From AP-16 sp963755055 (GTDB lineage: Bacteria; Pseudomonadota; Alphaproteobacteria; Rhizobiales; Xanthobacteraceae): a stretch of 64,000 bases of DNA. Location of the stretch: positions 53,171-117,170 of the forward strand of contig CAVWIS010000045.1 of NCBI GenBank assembly GCA_963755055.1. Direction: 5' to 3'. Made by a program: the position numbers and the translations under genes. Positions 34,855 to 44,225 of this stretch are shown piece by piece. Position 1 is the first letter of the stretch; every line of letters starts with the position of its first letter. The notes under the pieces were generated by a model, which saw only the letters and a list, made by a program, of their open reading frames with translations, searched no databases and was not told the origin of the DNA.

Positions 34855-36473
34855 GGTTCGGCGCCGTTCCGCCGGCGCAAGCCGAGGGTGCCATTGCGGT
34901 GCATTCGATCCGCAAGGGCGGCTTGGTGCTCAGGAAGGGCACGATGATCGGGCCGGCCGAGGCGCGGGCGCTGGAGCAGGCGGGAATCCCCGAGCTGGTC
35001 GTTGCCCGGCTCGATCCGGAGGACGTGCCGGAGGACCAGGCTGCCGCCGACATCGCGGCGGCGGTGGCGGGCGAGGGGGTACGGGTCGACAAGGCGTTCA
35101 CCGGCCGGGCCAACCTGTTCGCGGAGGAAGCCGGCGTGCTCGTGGTCAACCGCGCCGGAATCGACCGGCTCAACCGCATCGATCCGTCGATCACGCTGGC
35201 GACGCTGTCGGAATTCGCCCCGGTGGTGGCGGGAAAGATGATCGCCACCGTGAAGATCATTCCGTTCGCGGTCGCCCGCGATGCCCGCGACCAGGCGGTC
35301 ACGGCGGCGAGCGCGGCGAGACCGCTCGTCCGGGTGGCGCCCTATCGGCTGCGGCGGATCGGCGTGGTCTCGACGGTGCTGCCGGGGCTCGCCGACAAGG
35401 TGATCGAAAAAACCCTGAAGATCCTCGGCGAGCGCATCGCGCCGGCGGAGGCCGTGATCGTGGCCGAGCGCCGGGTGGCGCACGAGACCGCCGCGCTCGC
35501 CGTCGCGCTCGACGAGGTGCTGGCGGCAGGCGCCGAGCTCGTGGTGGTGTTCGGGGCCTCGGCGATCGCCGATCAGCGCGACGTCATCCCGGCGGCGGTG
35601 GAGGAGATCGGCGGACGCATCGAGCATTTCGGCATGCCGGTCGACCCCGGCAATCTCCTGCTGATCGGCGAGGCCGCGGGCCGGCCGGTGCTGGGCGCGC
35701 CGGGCTGCGCCCGTTCGCCCAAGGAGAACGGTTTCGACTGGGTGCTGATGCGCCTGCTTGCCGGGCTCGACGTCACCCGCCGGGACATTACCGGGATGGG
35801 GGTCGGCGGCCTGCTGATGGAGATCGTCACCCGGCCGCAGCCGCGCGAGGCGCCGCCGGCGCCGGTGCGCCGCCAGGTCGCCGCGATCGTGCTCGCCGCC
35901 GGCCGTTCCACCCGCATGGGCGGGCCCAACAAGCTGCTGGCGGAAATCTCCGGGAAACCTTTGGTGCGCATCGCCGCCGCGCAGGCGCTGGCCTCGCGGG
36001 CTCGCCCCGTCATCGTGGTGACCGGGCACGAGCGCGCGCGCGTCGAGGCGGCGCTCGCCGACCTGCCGGTGCGCCTGGTGCACAATCCGGATTATGCCGA
36101 GGGTCTCTCGACCTCGCTCAAGGCGGGACTGTCCGCGGTGCCGGCGGAATCCGATGGCGTGATCGTCTGCCTCGGCGACATGCCGCAGGTCGACGCAAAG
36201 CTGATCGACCGGCTCGCCGGCGCGCTCGACCCCGAACACGGGTCGCTGGTGGTGGTGCCGACCATCGGCGGCAAGCGCGGCAACCCGGTTGTGTGGTCGC
36301 GGCGCTTCTTCCCGGATCTCGCGAAGCTCGATGGCGATGTCGGCGCCCGCCACCTGATCCAAAGCTATTCGGAAGTGGTGGCCGAGGTGCCGGTCGAGGA
36401 CGCCGCCGCGCTGACCGACGTCGACACGCCGGAGGCGCTGCGCGCCGTCAAGGCCGAGATCGAGAACGCGTGA
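34851..36473 (+). CDS. fused molybdopterin-binding / MocA-MobA-type nucleotidyltransferase
   Basis: This 540-residue two-domain protein has residues 1-330 of the MoeA/MogA-like molybdopterin-binding type (VVFGASAIADQRDVIPAAVE, HFGMPVDPGNLLLIGEAAGR, GAPGCARSPKENGFDWVLMR). Residues about 345-540 are a MobA/MocA-like NTP transferase with VAAIVLAAGRSTRMGGPNKL and CLGDMPQVD. MocA adds CMP to make the cytosine dinucleotide form of the cofactor used by CO dehydrogenase-type hydroxylases. It closes the accessory set of the hydroxylase operon. Its last codons (KAEIENA-stop) are repeated as DNA at about 37580 and 37780. Confidence 0.87.
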   Translation: MRFGAVPPAQAEGAIAVHSIRKGGLVLRKGTMIGPAEARALEQAGIPELVVARLDPEDVPEDQAAADIAAAVAGEGVRVDKAFTGRANLFAEEAGVLVVNRAGIDRLNRIDPSITLATLSEFAPVVAGKMIATVKIIPFAVARDARDQAVTAASAARPLVRVAPYRLRRIGVVSTVLPGLADKVIEKTLKILGERIAPAEAVIVAERRVAHETAALAVALDEVLAAGAELVVVFGASAIADQRDVIPAAVEEIGGRIEHFGMPVDPGNLLLIGEAAGRPVLGAPGCARSPKENGFDWVLMRLLAGLDVTRRDITGMGVGGLLMEIVTRPQPREAPPAPVRRQVAAIVLAAGRSTRMGGPNKLLAEISGKPLVRIAAAQALASRARPVIVVTGHERARVEAALADLPVRLVHNPDYAEGLSTSLKAGLSAVPAESDGVIVCLGDMPQVDAKLIDRLAGALDPEHGSLVVVPTIGGKRGNPVVWSRRFFPDLAKLDGDVGARHLIQSYSEVVAEVPVEDAAALTDVDTPEALRAVKAEIENA

Positions 36474-36474
36474 G
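36450..36474. repeat. 25-bp direct repeat, left copy (end of the MobA-fusion gene)
   Basis: The sequence begins AAGGCCGAGATCGAGAACGC and covers the last codons and stop of the gene. The identical 25 bp recur at 37778-37802. A 23-bp version sharing GAGATCGAGAACGCGTGAG and the next four bases (ATTG) is at 37578-37600. Confidence 0.85.
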
Positions 36475-36486
36475 ATTGCACTGAGC

Positions 36487-36646
36487 CGTAGGGTGGGCAA
36501 AATCGCTGTGCGGACCACGCGGCTCGTCCGAACCCACGTGCGATTTTGCCCACGCGGTCGGCACCCGCGTGGTACCGCGTGGGCAAATCGCCGGCAACGC
36601 ATCACCAAACATCGCCGGCCGTTCCGGGCGATTTGCCCACCCTACG
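36487..36646. repeat. MITE-like palindromic element, copy 1 (160 bp)
   Basis: The ends are inverted repeats of about 19 bp (CGTAGGGTGGGCAAA... and ...TTTGCCCACCCTACG). There are internal partial repeats of the same GGGCAAATCGC core. It has no coding capacity. Elements with these ends are common between genes in Bradyrhizobium-type genomes. Copy 2 at 37609 is nearly identical. Confidence 0.85.
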
Positions 36647-36813
36647 AGCTGTGAGTGATCTACAGCACATTCGCCGCGTGGGCGTGAACCAGCAAACGCG
36701 AATGCCCGCTTGTATGGTGCGAAATGCATGAACCGGGTGTCTTCGGCTCGCGACGAATCCACTTGAAGGGTCGGCTCATTCATCGAGCCAGACCTCAACG
36801 AAAGGACAGGTTC

Positions 36814-37032
36814 ATGCGCAAGTTTGAGGATGCAGAAAGGAACAGGGCTGCCAAGCGATCGAAGCAGGCGTTCGACCCCGCTCTCGATGCTCCGGTCGTC
36901 CTGACCGTCGACCAGATCGAGAAGGTGGCAGGCGGTTTCGTCGGCCTGCGTACCATCGGCGATATTCACACCACCACCGGCGCCGTCCCGCCCGTCTTCC
37001 TACCCTTAGGGCCAGTCTTCAGCACGAAGTAG
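36814..37032 (+). CDS. short peptide with double-glycine leader (bacteriocin/RiPP precursor-like)
   Basis: This 72-residue protein has a good ribosome site (AAAGGACAGG). The N-terminal 41 residues are charged and end in VVLTVDQIEKVAGG, which matches the double-glycine leader consensus (L-x4-E-x-V/I-x-G-G) cut by C39 peptidase-ABC exporters. The predicted core is 31 residues, starting FVGLRTIGDIHTTTGAVPPV and ending with a Pro/Phe-rich tail. It has no Cys, so a lanthionine or disulfide bacteriocin is unlikely; a Thr/Ser- and Pro-rich linear peptide or a signal is possible. No exporter, modification enzyme or immunity gene is in the window. The Cys-rich gene just downstream is its likely partner. 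Confidence 0.6.
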   Translation: MRKFEDAERNRAAKRSKQAFDPALDAPVVLTVDQIEKVAGGFVGLRTIGDIHTTTGAVPPVFLPLGPVFSTK

Positions 37033-37097
37033 CCCAACGACTATCCACCAAAACAGCGGCTCCCCGCCTGGCCTTGGAAGTGTTATCGGAGGTCTCG

Positions 37098-37562
37098 ATG
37101 TCCAGACTCGTTTCGCCGCCGATGGACTGTCCGAGCGCCCAGGCGGATGCCGAAGGCGCACGAATCTATGGAATGCTCACCGGTGGTCCTGAGGCACGCC
37201 GCGTGGGTTATCTGACCGAGACGCAGCCCGTCTCGGAGAAGCTTCTCGCGCTTTCAGGGCCGGCAAGGCCGACCGAGCTCTTTCGCATCGCAGCGCCTTG
37301 CGCGATGAGCGGGTGCAAGCATTTCAAGGGAAACTCCTGCACGCTGGCGCAAAGAATCGTCGAAGGTTTGGCGCCCGTCGTCAATTCCCTGCCGCCCTGC
37401 CAGATTCGCCCGACCTGTCGCTGGTTCCGTCAAGAGGGCCGGAACGCCTGCCTTCGCTGTCCGCAGGTCATCACCGACAAGCCCAATGCGACGGCCGATG
37501 AGAAGCGAATCGCCGGCGCTGATCAGGAGCGGCCTGCATCGATCGGCGTAGGCGACGCCTGA
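37098..37562 (+). CDS. Cys-rich protein paired with the double-glycine peptide
   Basis: This 154-residue protein starts behind GGAGG (ATG at 37098). It has conserved-looking metal-ligand spacing: CAMSGCKHFKGNSCTLAQRI, then CQIRPTCRWFRQEGRNACLR followed by CPQVIT. The C-x4-C-x-H-x5-C block and the C-x5-C/C-x2-C block suggest Fe-S or Zn binding. I have the impression of a family with this CxHFxGxxC...CRWFxQEGxxACxRCPQ pattern near double-glycine/NHLP-type peptides in cyanobacteria and proteobacteria, but I know no assigned function. It could act in maturation or sensing of the peptide. Both genes lie within the repeat-bounded segment. Confidence 0.65.
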   Translation: MSRLVSPPMDCPSAQADAEGARIYGMLTGGPEARRVGYLTETQPVSEKLLALSGPARPTELFRIAAPCAMSGCKHFKGNSCTLAQRIVEGLAPVVNSLPPCQIRPTCRWFRQEGRNACLRCPQVITDKPNATADEKRIAGADQERPASIGVGDA

Positions 37563-37577
37563 CAGACAATGTCGCAG

Positions 37578-37600
37578 GAGATCGAGAACGCGTGAGATTG
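37578..37600. repeat. internal copy of the 3'-end direct repeat
   Basis: GAGATCGAGAACGCGTGAG plus ATTG matches 36455-36477 exactly. It is followed, as on the left, by a short spacer and a MITE-like element, so about 190 bp are duplicated as a unit. Confidence 0.8.
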
Positions 37601-37608
37601 ACCCGAAC

Positions 37609-37769
37609 CGTAGGGTGGGCAAAATCGCTACGCGGACCGCGCGGCTCGTCCGAACCCCACGTGCGATTTTGCCCACGCGGTCTGCACCCGCGTGGTACCG
37701 CGTGGGCAAATCGCCGGCAACGCATCACCAAATATCGCCGGCCGTGCCGGGCGATTTGCCCACCCTACG
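37609..37769. repeat. MITE-like palindromic element, copy 2 (161 bp)
   Basis: This has the same 19-bp inverted ends and interior as copy 1 at 36487, with only a handful of base differences. The two copies are in the same orientation and flank the two-gene cassette. Confidence 0.85.
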
Positions 37770-37777
37770 AACTGTCA

Positions 37778-37802
37778 AAGGCCGAGATCGAGAACGCGTG
37801 AG
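37778..37802. repeat. 25-bp direct repeat, right copy
   Basis: This is identical to 36450-36474. It closes the cassette on the right; unique sequence leading to the Uma2 gene follows. Confidence 0.85.
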
Positions 37803-37812
37803 GCTCAGTCTC

Positions 37813-38364
37813 TCACAGGACGCCCGCGTAGATCGCGCTGAGCGGGAGGGCGAGATTCAGTTCGGCGATGCGGATGACCTTGTCGAGGCCGGTTATGACG
37901 CGTGGGCTTGGCGGAAACTGACCGTCCTGTCGTCTCCAGATCCAAACCTTCGGCTCGCTTTGCGCCAGCACCAGGTAGGTTCGGAGGCTCGGGAGCGCCA
38001 GGTACTCGGCAGCCTTGTCGCCGAGATCGATCTCCGCTGTCGAGGGGGAGAGCACCTCGGCGACCAGCACCGGTGCGGCTGCCGAGTAGGTGTTAGCCTC
38101 ATTCGCCTCGTCGATCATGATATCCGGGTAACGTAGGGTCTCGGGGCCGCCATCCAAGCCGAAATCCGCCAGCACGGTCCAACGGGTCGAGTCAATCTGA
38201 GCACGCGTGATCGAGTAAAGGTTTCCCACGATGATCGCGTGGTGACGCGACGCCCCGGCCGTCATGACGACTCGCCCCGCGACGAGCTCGTAGCGTCCCT
38301 CGCGTGTCTCTGCCCACGCAAGGAATGCCGACTTGTCGATCTGCAGAGGCAGCGAGACGTTCAT
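37813..38364 (-). CDS. Uma2-family (PD-(D/E)XK-like) putative endonuclease
   Basis: This 183-residue protein of the Uma2/DUF820 family has FLAWAETREGRYELVAGRVV, SRHHAIIVGNLY and the nuclease core YPDIMIDEANE with VLVAEVLSPSTAEIDLGDKA. The Asp and Glu-x-Leu-S pattern (PDxx...EVLSPS...K) is the degenerate PD-(D/E)XK site. These proteins are abundant in cyanobacteria and some soil proteobacteria. They are labelled putative restriction endonucleases, but no cellular role is established and no methylase is adjacent. Confidence 0.8.
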   Translation of the reverse strand: MNVSLPLQIDKSAFLAWAETREGRYELVAGRVVMTAGASRHHAIIVGNLYSITRAQIDSTRWTVLADFGLDGGPETLRYPDIMIDEANEANTYSAAAPVLVAEVLSPSTAEIDLGDKAAEYLALPSLRTYLVLAQSEPKVWIWRRQDGQFPPSPRVITGLDKVIRIAELNLALPLSAIYAGVL

Positions 38365-38413
38365 CAGTGCGGGCTCCTCATGGGCTTAGCATACCGAGGT
38401 TCGCACCCGAACA

Positions 38414-38443
38414 AAAGGCCCGGGCTTTCGCCCGGGCCTTTTG
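38414..38443. terminator. Rho-independent terminator after groEL
   Basis: AAAAGGCCCGGGC and its exact complement form a 13-bp stem with the loop TTTC (GAAA on the minus strand). The A/U arms give a T-run in both directions. It ends the groESL transcript and can also serve the opposite strand. Confidence 0.85.
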
Positions 38444-38467
38444 CCTTGAACGAGCCTCGTGGACCCG

Positions 38468-38544
38468 ATCAGAAGTCCATGTCGCCACCGAAGTCGGGCC
38501 TGCCCGACTTCGGCATTGAGCGATGCTTGGGCGAATGGACTTCG
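38468..38544. repeat. partial duplication of the groEL 3' end with a 12-bp perfect hairpin
   Basis: TCAGAAGTCCATGTCGCC at about 38469 repeats the last codons and stop of groEL found at 38545. Between the copies lies CCGAAGTCGGGC and its exact complement (38488-38513) with a 2-nt loop. Read on the minus strand, the duplicated piece would again encode GGDMDF-stop. Confidence 0.75.
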
Positions 38545-40186
<1,642 letters not shown>

Positions 40187-40332
40187 GGATTATTGCTCCG
40201 TTCAAATCTGGTTGGCGTCATTCCGCCAGGCGGGCAAAGCGCATCCTGCGCCCGCGCCGCCAGGCCGGACGAAACGGTGTGGTCCCGCGCACGGCCAGTC
40301 GCCGGGGCGGGACGATCAGCGGTGGATGGGTC

Positions 40333-40647
40333 TCAGGCGGCCTTCTTGCGCGCCTCGGCTTCGACCAGCACCCCCATGATGTCGCTTTCCTTCATGATGA
40401 GGTACTCGACGCCGTCGATCTTGACCTCGGTGCCCGACCACTTGCCGAACAGCACGCGGTCGCCCGCCTTGACGTCGATCGGGATCAGCTTGCCGGATTC
40501 GTCGCGTCCACCGGGGCCGACGGCGACGACCTCGCCCTGCTGCGGCTTCTCCTTGGCGGTGTCGGGGATGATGATGCCCCCGGCGGTTTTTTCCTCAGCG
40601 TCGATGCGCTTGACGACGACACGGTCGTGAAGCGGGCGGAACTTCAT
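40333..40647 (-). CDS. groES: co-chaperonin GroES
   Basis: This is a 104-residue 10-kDa chaperonin. It has MKFRPLHDRVVVKRIDAEEK, the mobile loop EEKTAGGIIIPDTAKEKPQQ that contacts GroEL, and the GKWSGTEVKIDGVEYLIM C-terminal strand. It forms the heptameric lid on GroEL. The gene is first in the operon, with GGAGGACAA as ribosome site and a CIRCE element 121 bp upstream. Confidence 0.96.
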   Translation of the reverse strand: MKFRPLHDRVVVKRIDAEEKTAGGIIIPDTAKEKPQQGEVVAVGPGGRDESGKLIPIDVKAGDRVLFGKWSGTEVKIDGVEYLIMKESDIMGVLVEAEARKKAA

Positions 40648-40767
40648 TGTTGTCCTCCTAAATCATTGACACGTTTGGTGATTTGGCGCGATCGGGAGGG
40701 TTCCCGGCCGTCCCGCCGCCGACATAGGGGCGGCGTTTTGGGGCCGCAAGAGCCCTCGGAAAAATTT

Positions 40768-40794
40768 TTAGCACTCTCTCGATGGGAGTGCCAG
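40768..40794. promoter_or_regulatory. CIRCE operator (HrcA site) of groESL
   Basis: TTAGCACTC-N9-GAGTGCCAG matches the CIRCE consensus (TTAGCACTC-N9-GAGTGCTAA) with two mismatches in the outer right arm. The position upstream of groES implies HrcA repression and heat induction. Confidence 0.88.
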
Positions 40795-40970
40795 TGGGCG
40801 ACGATGAGGCAATCTCCACACCGAGAAGCAGTCGACGACTTCCGAGGGATTGTCAGCACTACGTAGGGGATGCTGCTAATGCCTTGAATTTAAACATTTT
40901 ATTCATTTTTGAGGCTTGAAATCGATAACCGGCGACATGACACTGGTGTCGGGGCAAGGAGGGGGATTCC

Positions 40971-41240
40971 ATGGTCTCGCAAGATTTTCAGCGCCAGATC
41001 AACGGCTATGGCCTGACGACGGCTCACATCTACTATCGGCGGCCCGATCATCGCTGGCTGCTGCAATCCTACGTCTGGCAGGACTATGATCTGTGCCCGC
41101 ACTTCCCGGGCCTGCAGAAGTTCCTCGAATTCTGGGAGAAGAAGCTCGAGGGGCCGCTGCACTCGGTCATGGTCGCCCATTCGAAGCTGATCAAGCCGGC
41201 TGAGCTGCGCGCGGTCGACGGCGTATTCCGCCTGCACTGA
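40971..41240 (+). CDS. usg: Usg family protein
   Basis: This 89-residue protein matches the alphaproteobacterial Usg family: YGLTTAHIYYRRPDHRWLLQ, SYVWQDYDLCPHFPGLQKFL, EFWEKKLEGPLHSVMVAHSK. Usg was named for its place near trpF in Caulobacter, but its molecular role is unknown. The start ATG follows GGAGGGGGATTCC. Nothing adjacent is a trp gene. Confidence 0.88.
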   Translation: MVSQDFQRQINGYGLTTAHIYYRRPDHRWLLQSYVWQDYDLCPHFPGLQKFLEFWEKKLEGPLHSVMVAHSKLIKPAELRAVDGVFRLH

Positions 41241-41306
41241 GACGGTCCGTTTCGACGCGGTACTTTTGGCGAAAAGCCTCCGGTTTTCGCAACGGATGGT
41301 GTCTGA

Positions 41307-42556
41307 TCAGGTCAGCAGCCCGACGATCGCGCCCATCAGGCAGGTCGAGAGCGTCCCCGACACGATCGATTTCACCCCGAGCGACACCACGTCGTCGCGA
41401 CGCTCCGGTGCCATGGTCGCCAGCCCCCCGATCATGATGCCGAGGCTGCCGAAGTTGGCGAATCCGCACATCGCATAGAGCATGATCAGCCGCGACCGCG
41501 GGCTCAAGGCGTCCGCCGGCAGCGCGGCGAGCTGCAGATAGGCGATGAACTCGTTGAGAATCGTCTTCACCCCCATCAGGGCGCCGGCCGTGGTCGCCTC
41601 GGCCCAGGACACGCCCATCAGCCAGCACACCGGCGCCATCACCCAGCCGAGCAGGCGCTGAAAGGTCAGCGGCGCGCCGAGGACGTCGGGTGCGAGGCCG
41701 AGGATCGCGTTGGCGAGATGCACCAGCGCCACCAGGACGATCAGCATCGCGGTGATGTTGAGCAGGAGCTCCAGCCCGGCGCCCGTGCCCTTGACGATGG
41801 CGTCCATCGTCGAGGAGGCCACCGGCGCGGTCTCGCCGAGCAGGGCCCCGGTCTGCGGGTCGTGCGGGTCGGGGACCATGATCTGGCTGATCAGGATCGC
41901 GACCGGAGCGCCGAGCACTGAAGCGATGACGATATGCCCCGCGGCATCGGGAATCACCGGCCCGAGAATCTTTGCGTAGAGAACCAGCACGGTGCCGGCG
42001 ATGCCCGCCATCCCCCCGGTCATCACGATGAAAAGCTCGCCGCGCGAGAGTTTCTGCGAGGTACGGCCGGATGAACAGCGGGCCTCGACCATGCCGACAA
42101 AAATGTTCGCCGCGGTCGAGAGCCCGACCGCGCCGCCGACCCCGAGGGTACGCTCCAGCGCCCAGGCGAAGCCGCGCACGATGGGGGGAAGGATCTTCCA
42201 GTGAAAAAGCAGCGTGGTGAGCACGCTCATCACCAGCACTACCGGCAGGGCCTGGATGGCGAGGATGAATTCCGAGCCGGGCGTCTTCGGGTCGAACGGC
42301 AACGGCGCGCCGCCGAGGTAGCCGAACACGAAGGAGGTGCCCGCCCGCGTCGCCGCCGCGATCGCGTCGACCGCATCGTTGACGACGCCGAACGCCGCAC
42401 CGACCTGGGAATCTTCAAGAGGATGACGGCAAGGCCGACCGAGACCGCGAGCCCCAGGCCGGCATGCCGCCACGACACCGCCCGCCGGTTCTCGCTGATC
42501 AGCCAGGCGAAGGCCAGGAGCGCCACGATGCCGACGGCCGACTGCAATGTCTGCAT
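41307..42556 (-). CDS. nupC: concentrative nucleoside transporter (NupC/CNT), frameshifted
   Basis: This CNT-family H+ or Na+/nucleoside symporter has N-terminal helices MQTLQSAVGIVALLAFAWLI, then PLPFDPKTPGSEFILAIQAL, GVGGAVGLSTAANIFVGMVE, LSRGELFIVMTGGMAGIAGT and the C-terminal CGFANFGSLGIMIGGLATMA. Near 42412 one base is missing (ATTCCCAGGTC instead of ATTCCGCAGGTC), which splits the first helices from the rest. Between about 42060 and 42090 a missing and an extra base garble only VEAPLFIRPYLQKL. Otherwise all CNT signatures are present. Function: uptake of nucleosides. Confidence 0.82.
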
Positions 42557-42614
42557 GATCCCCCCGATGTCCCGCAGGGGCTGCCGCATTCGAGGAGGAC
42601 TTGCCGCGGGCTCC

Positions 42615-42744
42615 ACCTCTCCCCGCCTGCGGGGAGAGGTCGCGGCGAGAGGCGGCGGGTGAGGGGGCCTCTCCGCGCACGGTGCGCGGAGAAAGGGCCC
42701 CTCACCGCCTCGGCGACCCTCTCCCCGCAAGCGGGGAGAGGGGG
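42615..42744. repeat. GC-rich palindromic intergenic element, copy 1
   Basis: Two outer hairpins (ACCTCTCCCCGC with its complement at 42615-42640, and CCCTCTCCCCGC with its complement at 42717-42742) flank an inner GTGAGGGG/CCCCTCAC pair enclosing CTCCGCGCAC and its complement. A second copy is at 57548. This type of element is frequent in Rhizobiales intergenic DNA. Confidence 0.8.
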
Positions 42745-42900
42745 AAGAGGCGCCGAGCACGCGGCGAGGTCGATTGCGATAGTCCCAAAATGTCCCGGCT
42801 CCGATCCTACAGGTCTCGGCACGGGCCAAGAACGCCGTCGCTTGATTTTCTCGCGACCGCAATGGCAAATCCTGTGGCCCGCACCCAACCGGACAGACCC

Positions 42901-43275
42901 ATGGCCCGCATCCGCTTCGATTTCGGCACGCTGACCCTCGATGCCGAATTGCTCGACACGCCGACCGCGCGCGCGATCGCCGCCGCGCTGCCGATCGAGT
43001 CGCGGGTGATGACCTGGGGCGAGGAGGTCTATTTCGACGTGCCGGTCAGGGTGGCGCGGGAGAAAGACGCCCGCGCCGTGGTGACGCCGGGCGAGATCGC
43101 CTTCTGGCCGGACGGTCCGGCCATCGCGCTCGGCTACGGCCGCACGCCGATCAGCCGCGGCGACGAGTGCCGGCTGGCGAGCCCCTGCAACGTTTTTGCC
43201 AAGGCGCTCGGCGACGTGAAGACGCTGGCGACGGTGCGGGCCGGGACCGGCGTGAAAGTGTCGGCCGTGACCTGA
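42901..43275 (+). CDS. cyclophilin-like fold small protein
   Basis: This 124-residue protein has LTLDAELLDTPTARAIAAAL, SRVMTWGEEVYFDVPVRVAR, TPGEIAFWPDGPAIALGYGR and TPISRGDECRLASPCNVFAK. This is the cyclophilin-like (TM1367/AF2241-type) beta-barrel seen in many bacterial hypothetical proteins. The catalytic Arg/Phe set of true peptidyl-prolyl isomerases is not evident. The start is taken at the ATG at 42901 (MARIRFDFGTL); an in-frame ATG at 42861 is possible. Cellular role unknown. Confidence 0.75.
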   Translation: MARIRFDFGTLTLDAELLDTPTARAIAAALPIESRVMTWGEEVYFDVPVRVAREKDARAVVTPGEIAFWPDGPAIALGYGRTPISRGDECRLASPCNVFAKALGDVKTLATVRAGTGVKVSAVT

Positions 43276-43324
43276 GGGCGGAGGCGGATCGGGCGATCCA
43301 CCTCCTCGCGTCCGGTCGCCGGCC

Positions 43325-44083
43325 TCACCCGCGCCCGACGAACGGCATCTTGGTGGCCATCACGGTCATGAACAGCACGTTGGCGTCGAGCGGCAGGCTC
43401 GCCATGTAGAGCACCGCATTGCCGACATGCTCGGCGTCCATGCGCGGCTCGGGAATCGTCGTTCCGTTGGGCTGCAGCACGCCAGCCACCATGCGGTCGG
43501 TCATCGGCGTCGCCGCATTGCCGATATCGACCTGCCCGCAGGCGATGTCGTACTGGCGGCAGTCGAGCGATGTCGACTTGGTCAGCCCGGTGATGGCGTG
43601 CTTGGTCGACGTATAGGCGACGGAGAACGGCCGCGGGGCGTGCGCCGAGATCGAGCCGTTGTTGATGATGCGCCCGCCGCGCGGCGTCTGCGCCTTCATG
43701 ATCTTGATCGCCTCCTGGGTGCACAGGAAGGCCGCGGTAAAATTGGTGTCGACGACCTCCTTCCATTTTTCCACCGGCAGGTCCTCGAGCGGCACCGGAG
43801 GGGCGCCCATGCCGGCATTGTTGAACAGCACGTCGAGCCGGCCGAAACTGTCCTTGGTCTTGGCGAAAAGCGCCTTGATGGAGGCGGGATCGCGCACGTC
43901 GGTCGGCACCGCGAGCGAGGCGCCGCCCTTCGCCTTGCCCTCGCCGGCCACCTGCTCGAGCGGCTCCTTGCGACGCCCGGCGAGAACCACCGTATAGCCC
44001 GCCCCCATCAGCGCCAGCGCCGCCGCTCTGCCGACGCCGGTGCCGGCACCCGTCACTACTGCGACCTTTGTTCCTGCGCTCAT
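43325..44083 (-). CDS. short-chain dehydrogenase/reductase (SDR)
   Basis: This 252-residue classical SDR has the TGxxxGxG cofactor motif (VAVVTGAGTGVGRAAALALM), NNAG (VLFNNAGMGAPPVPLEDL), the catalytic Ser in INNGSISAHAP, and the YxxxK pair in AYTSTKHAITGLTKS. The Arg residues after the first motif (LAGRRKEPLEQ) favour NADP(H). The substrate is unknown. The ATG at 44083 follows GGGAGAG. Confidence 0.87.
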   Translation of the reverse strand: MSAGTKVAVVTGAGTGVGRAAALALMGAGYTVVLAGRRKEPLEQVAGEGKAKGGASLAVPTDVRDPASIKALFAKTKDSFGRLDVLFNNAGMGAPPVPLEDLPVEKWKEVVDTNFTAAFLCTQEAIKIMKAQTPRGGRIINNGSISAHAPRPFSVAYTSTKHAITGLTKSTSLDCRQYDIACGQVDIGNAATPMTDRMVAGVLQPNGTTIPEPRMDAEHVGNAVLYMASLPLDANVLFMTVMATKMPFVGRG

Positions 44084-44225
44084 CTCTCCCGTTCCTCCCG
44101 TGGCTTTTTGCGAAAACCGTGCAGTCCCCGCGCGAAAGCGCGTGAGGCTGCGGTAACCGCCATGGTGGCGGAGATCGCCTATCGACCGCAATCCCCAAAG
44201 TCGAAACGCAGGAAGACTCGCGGTC

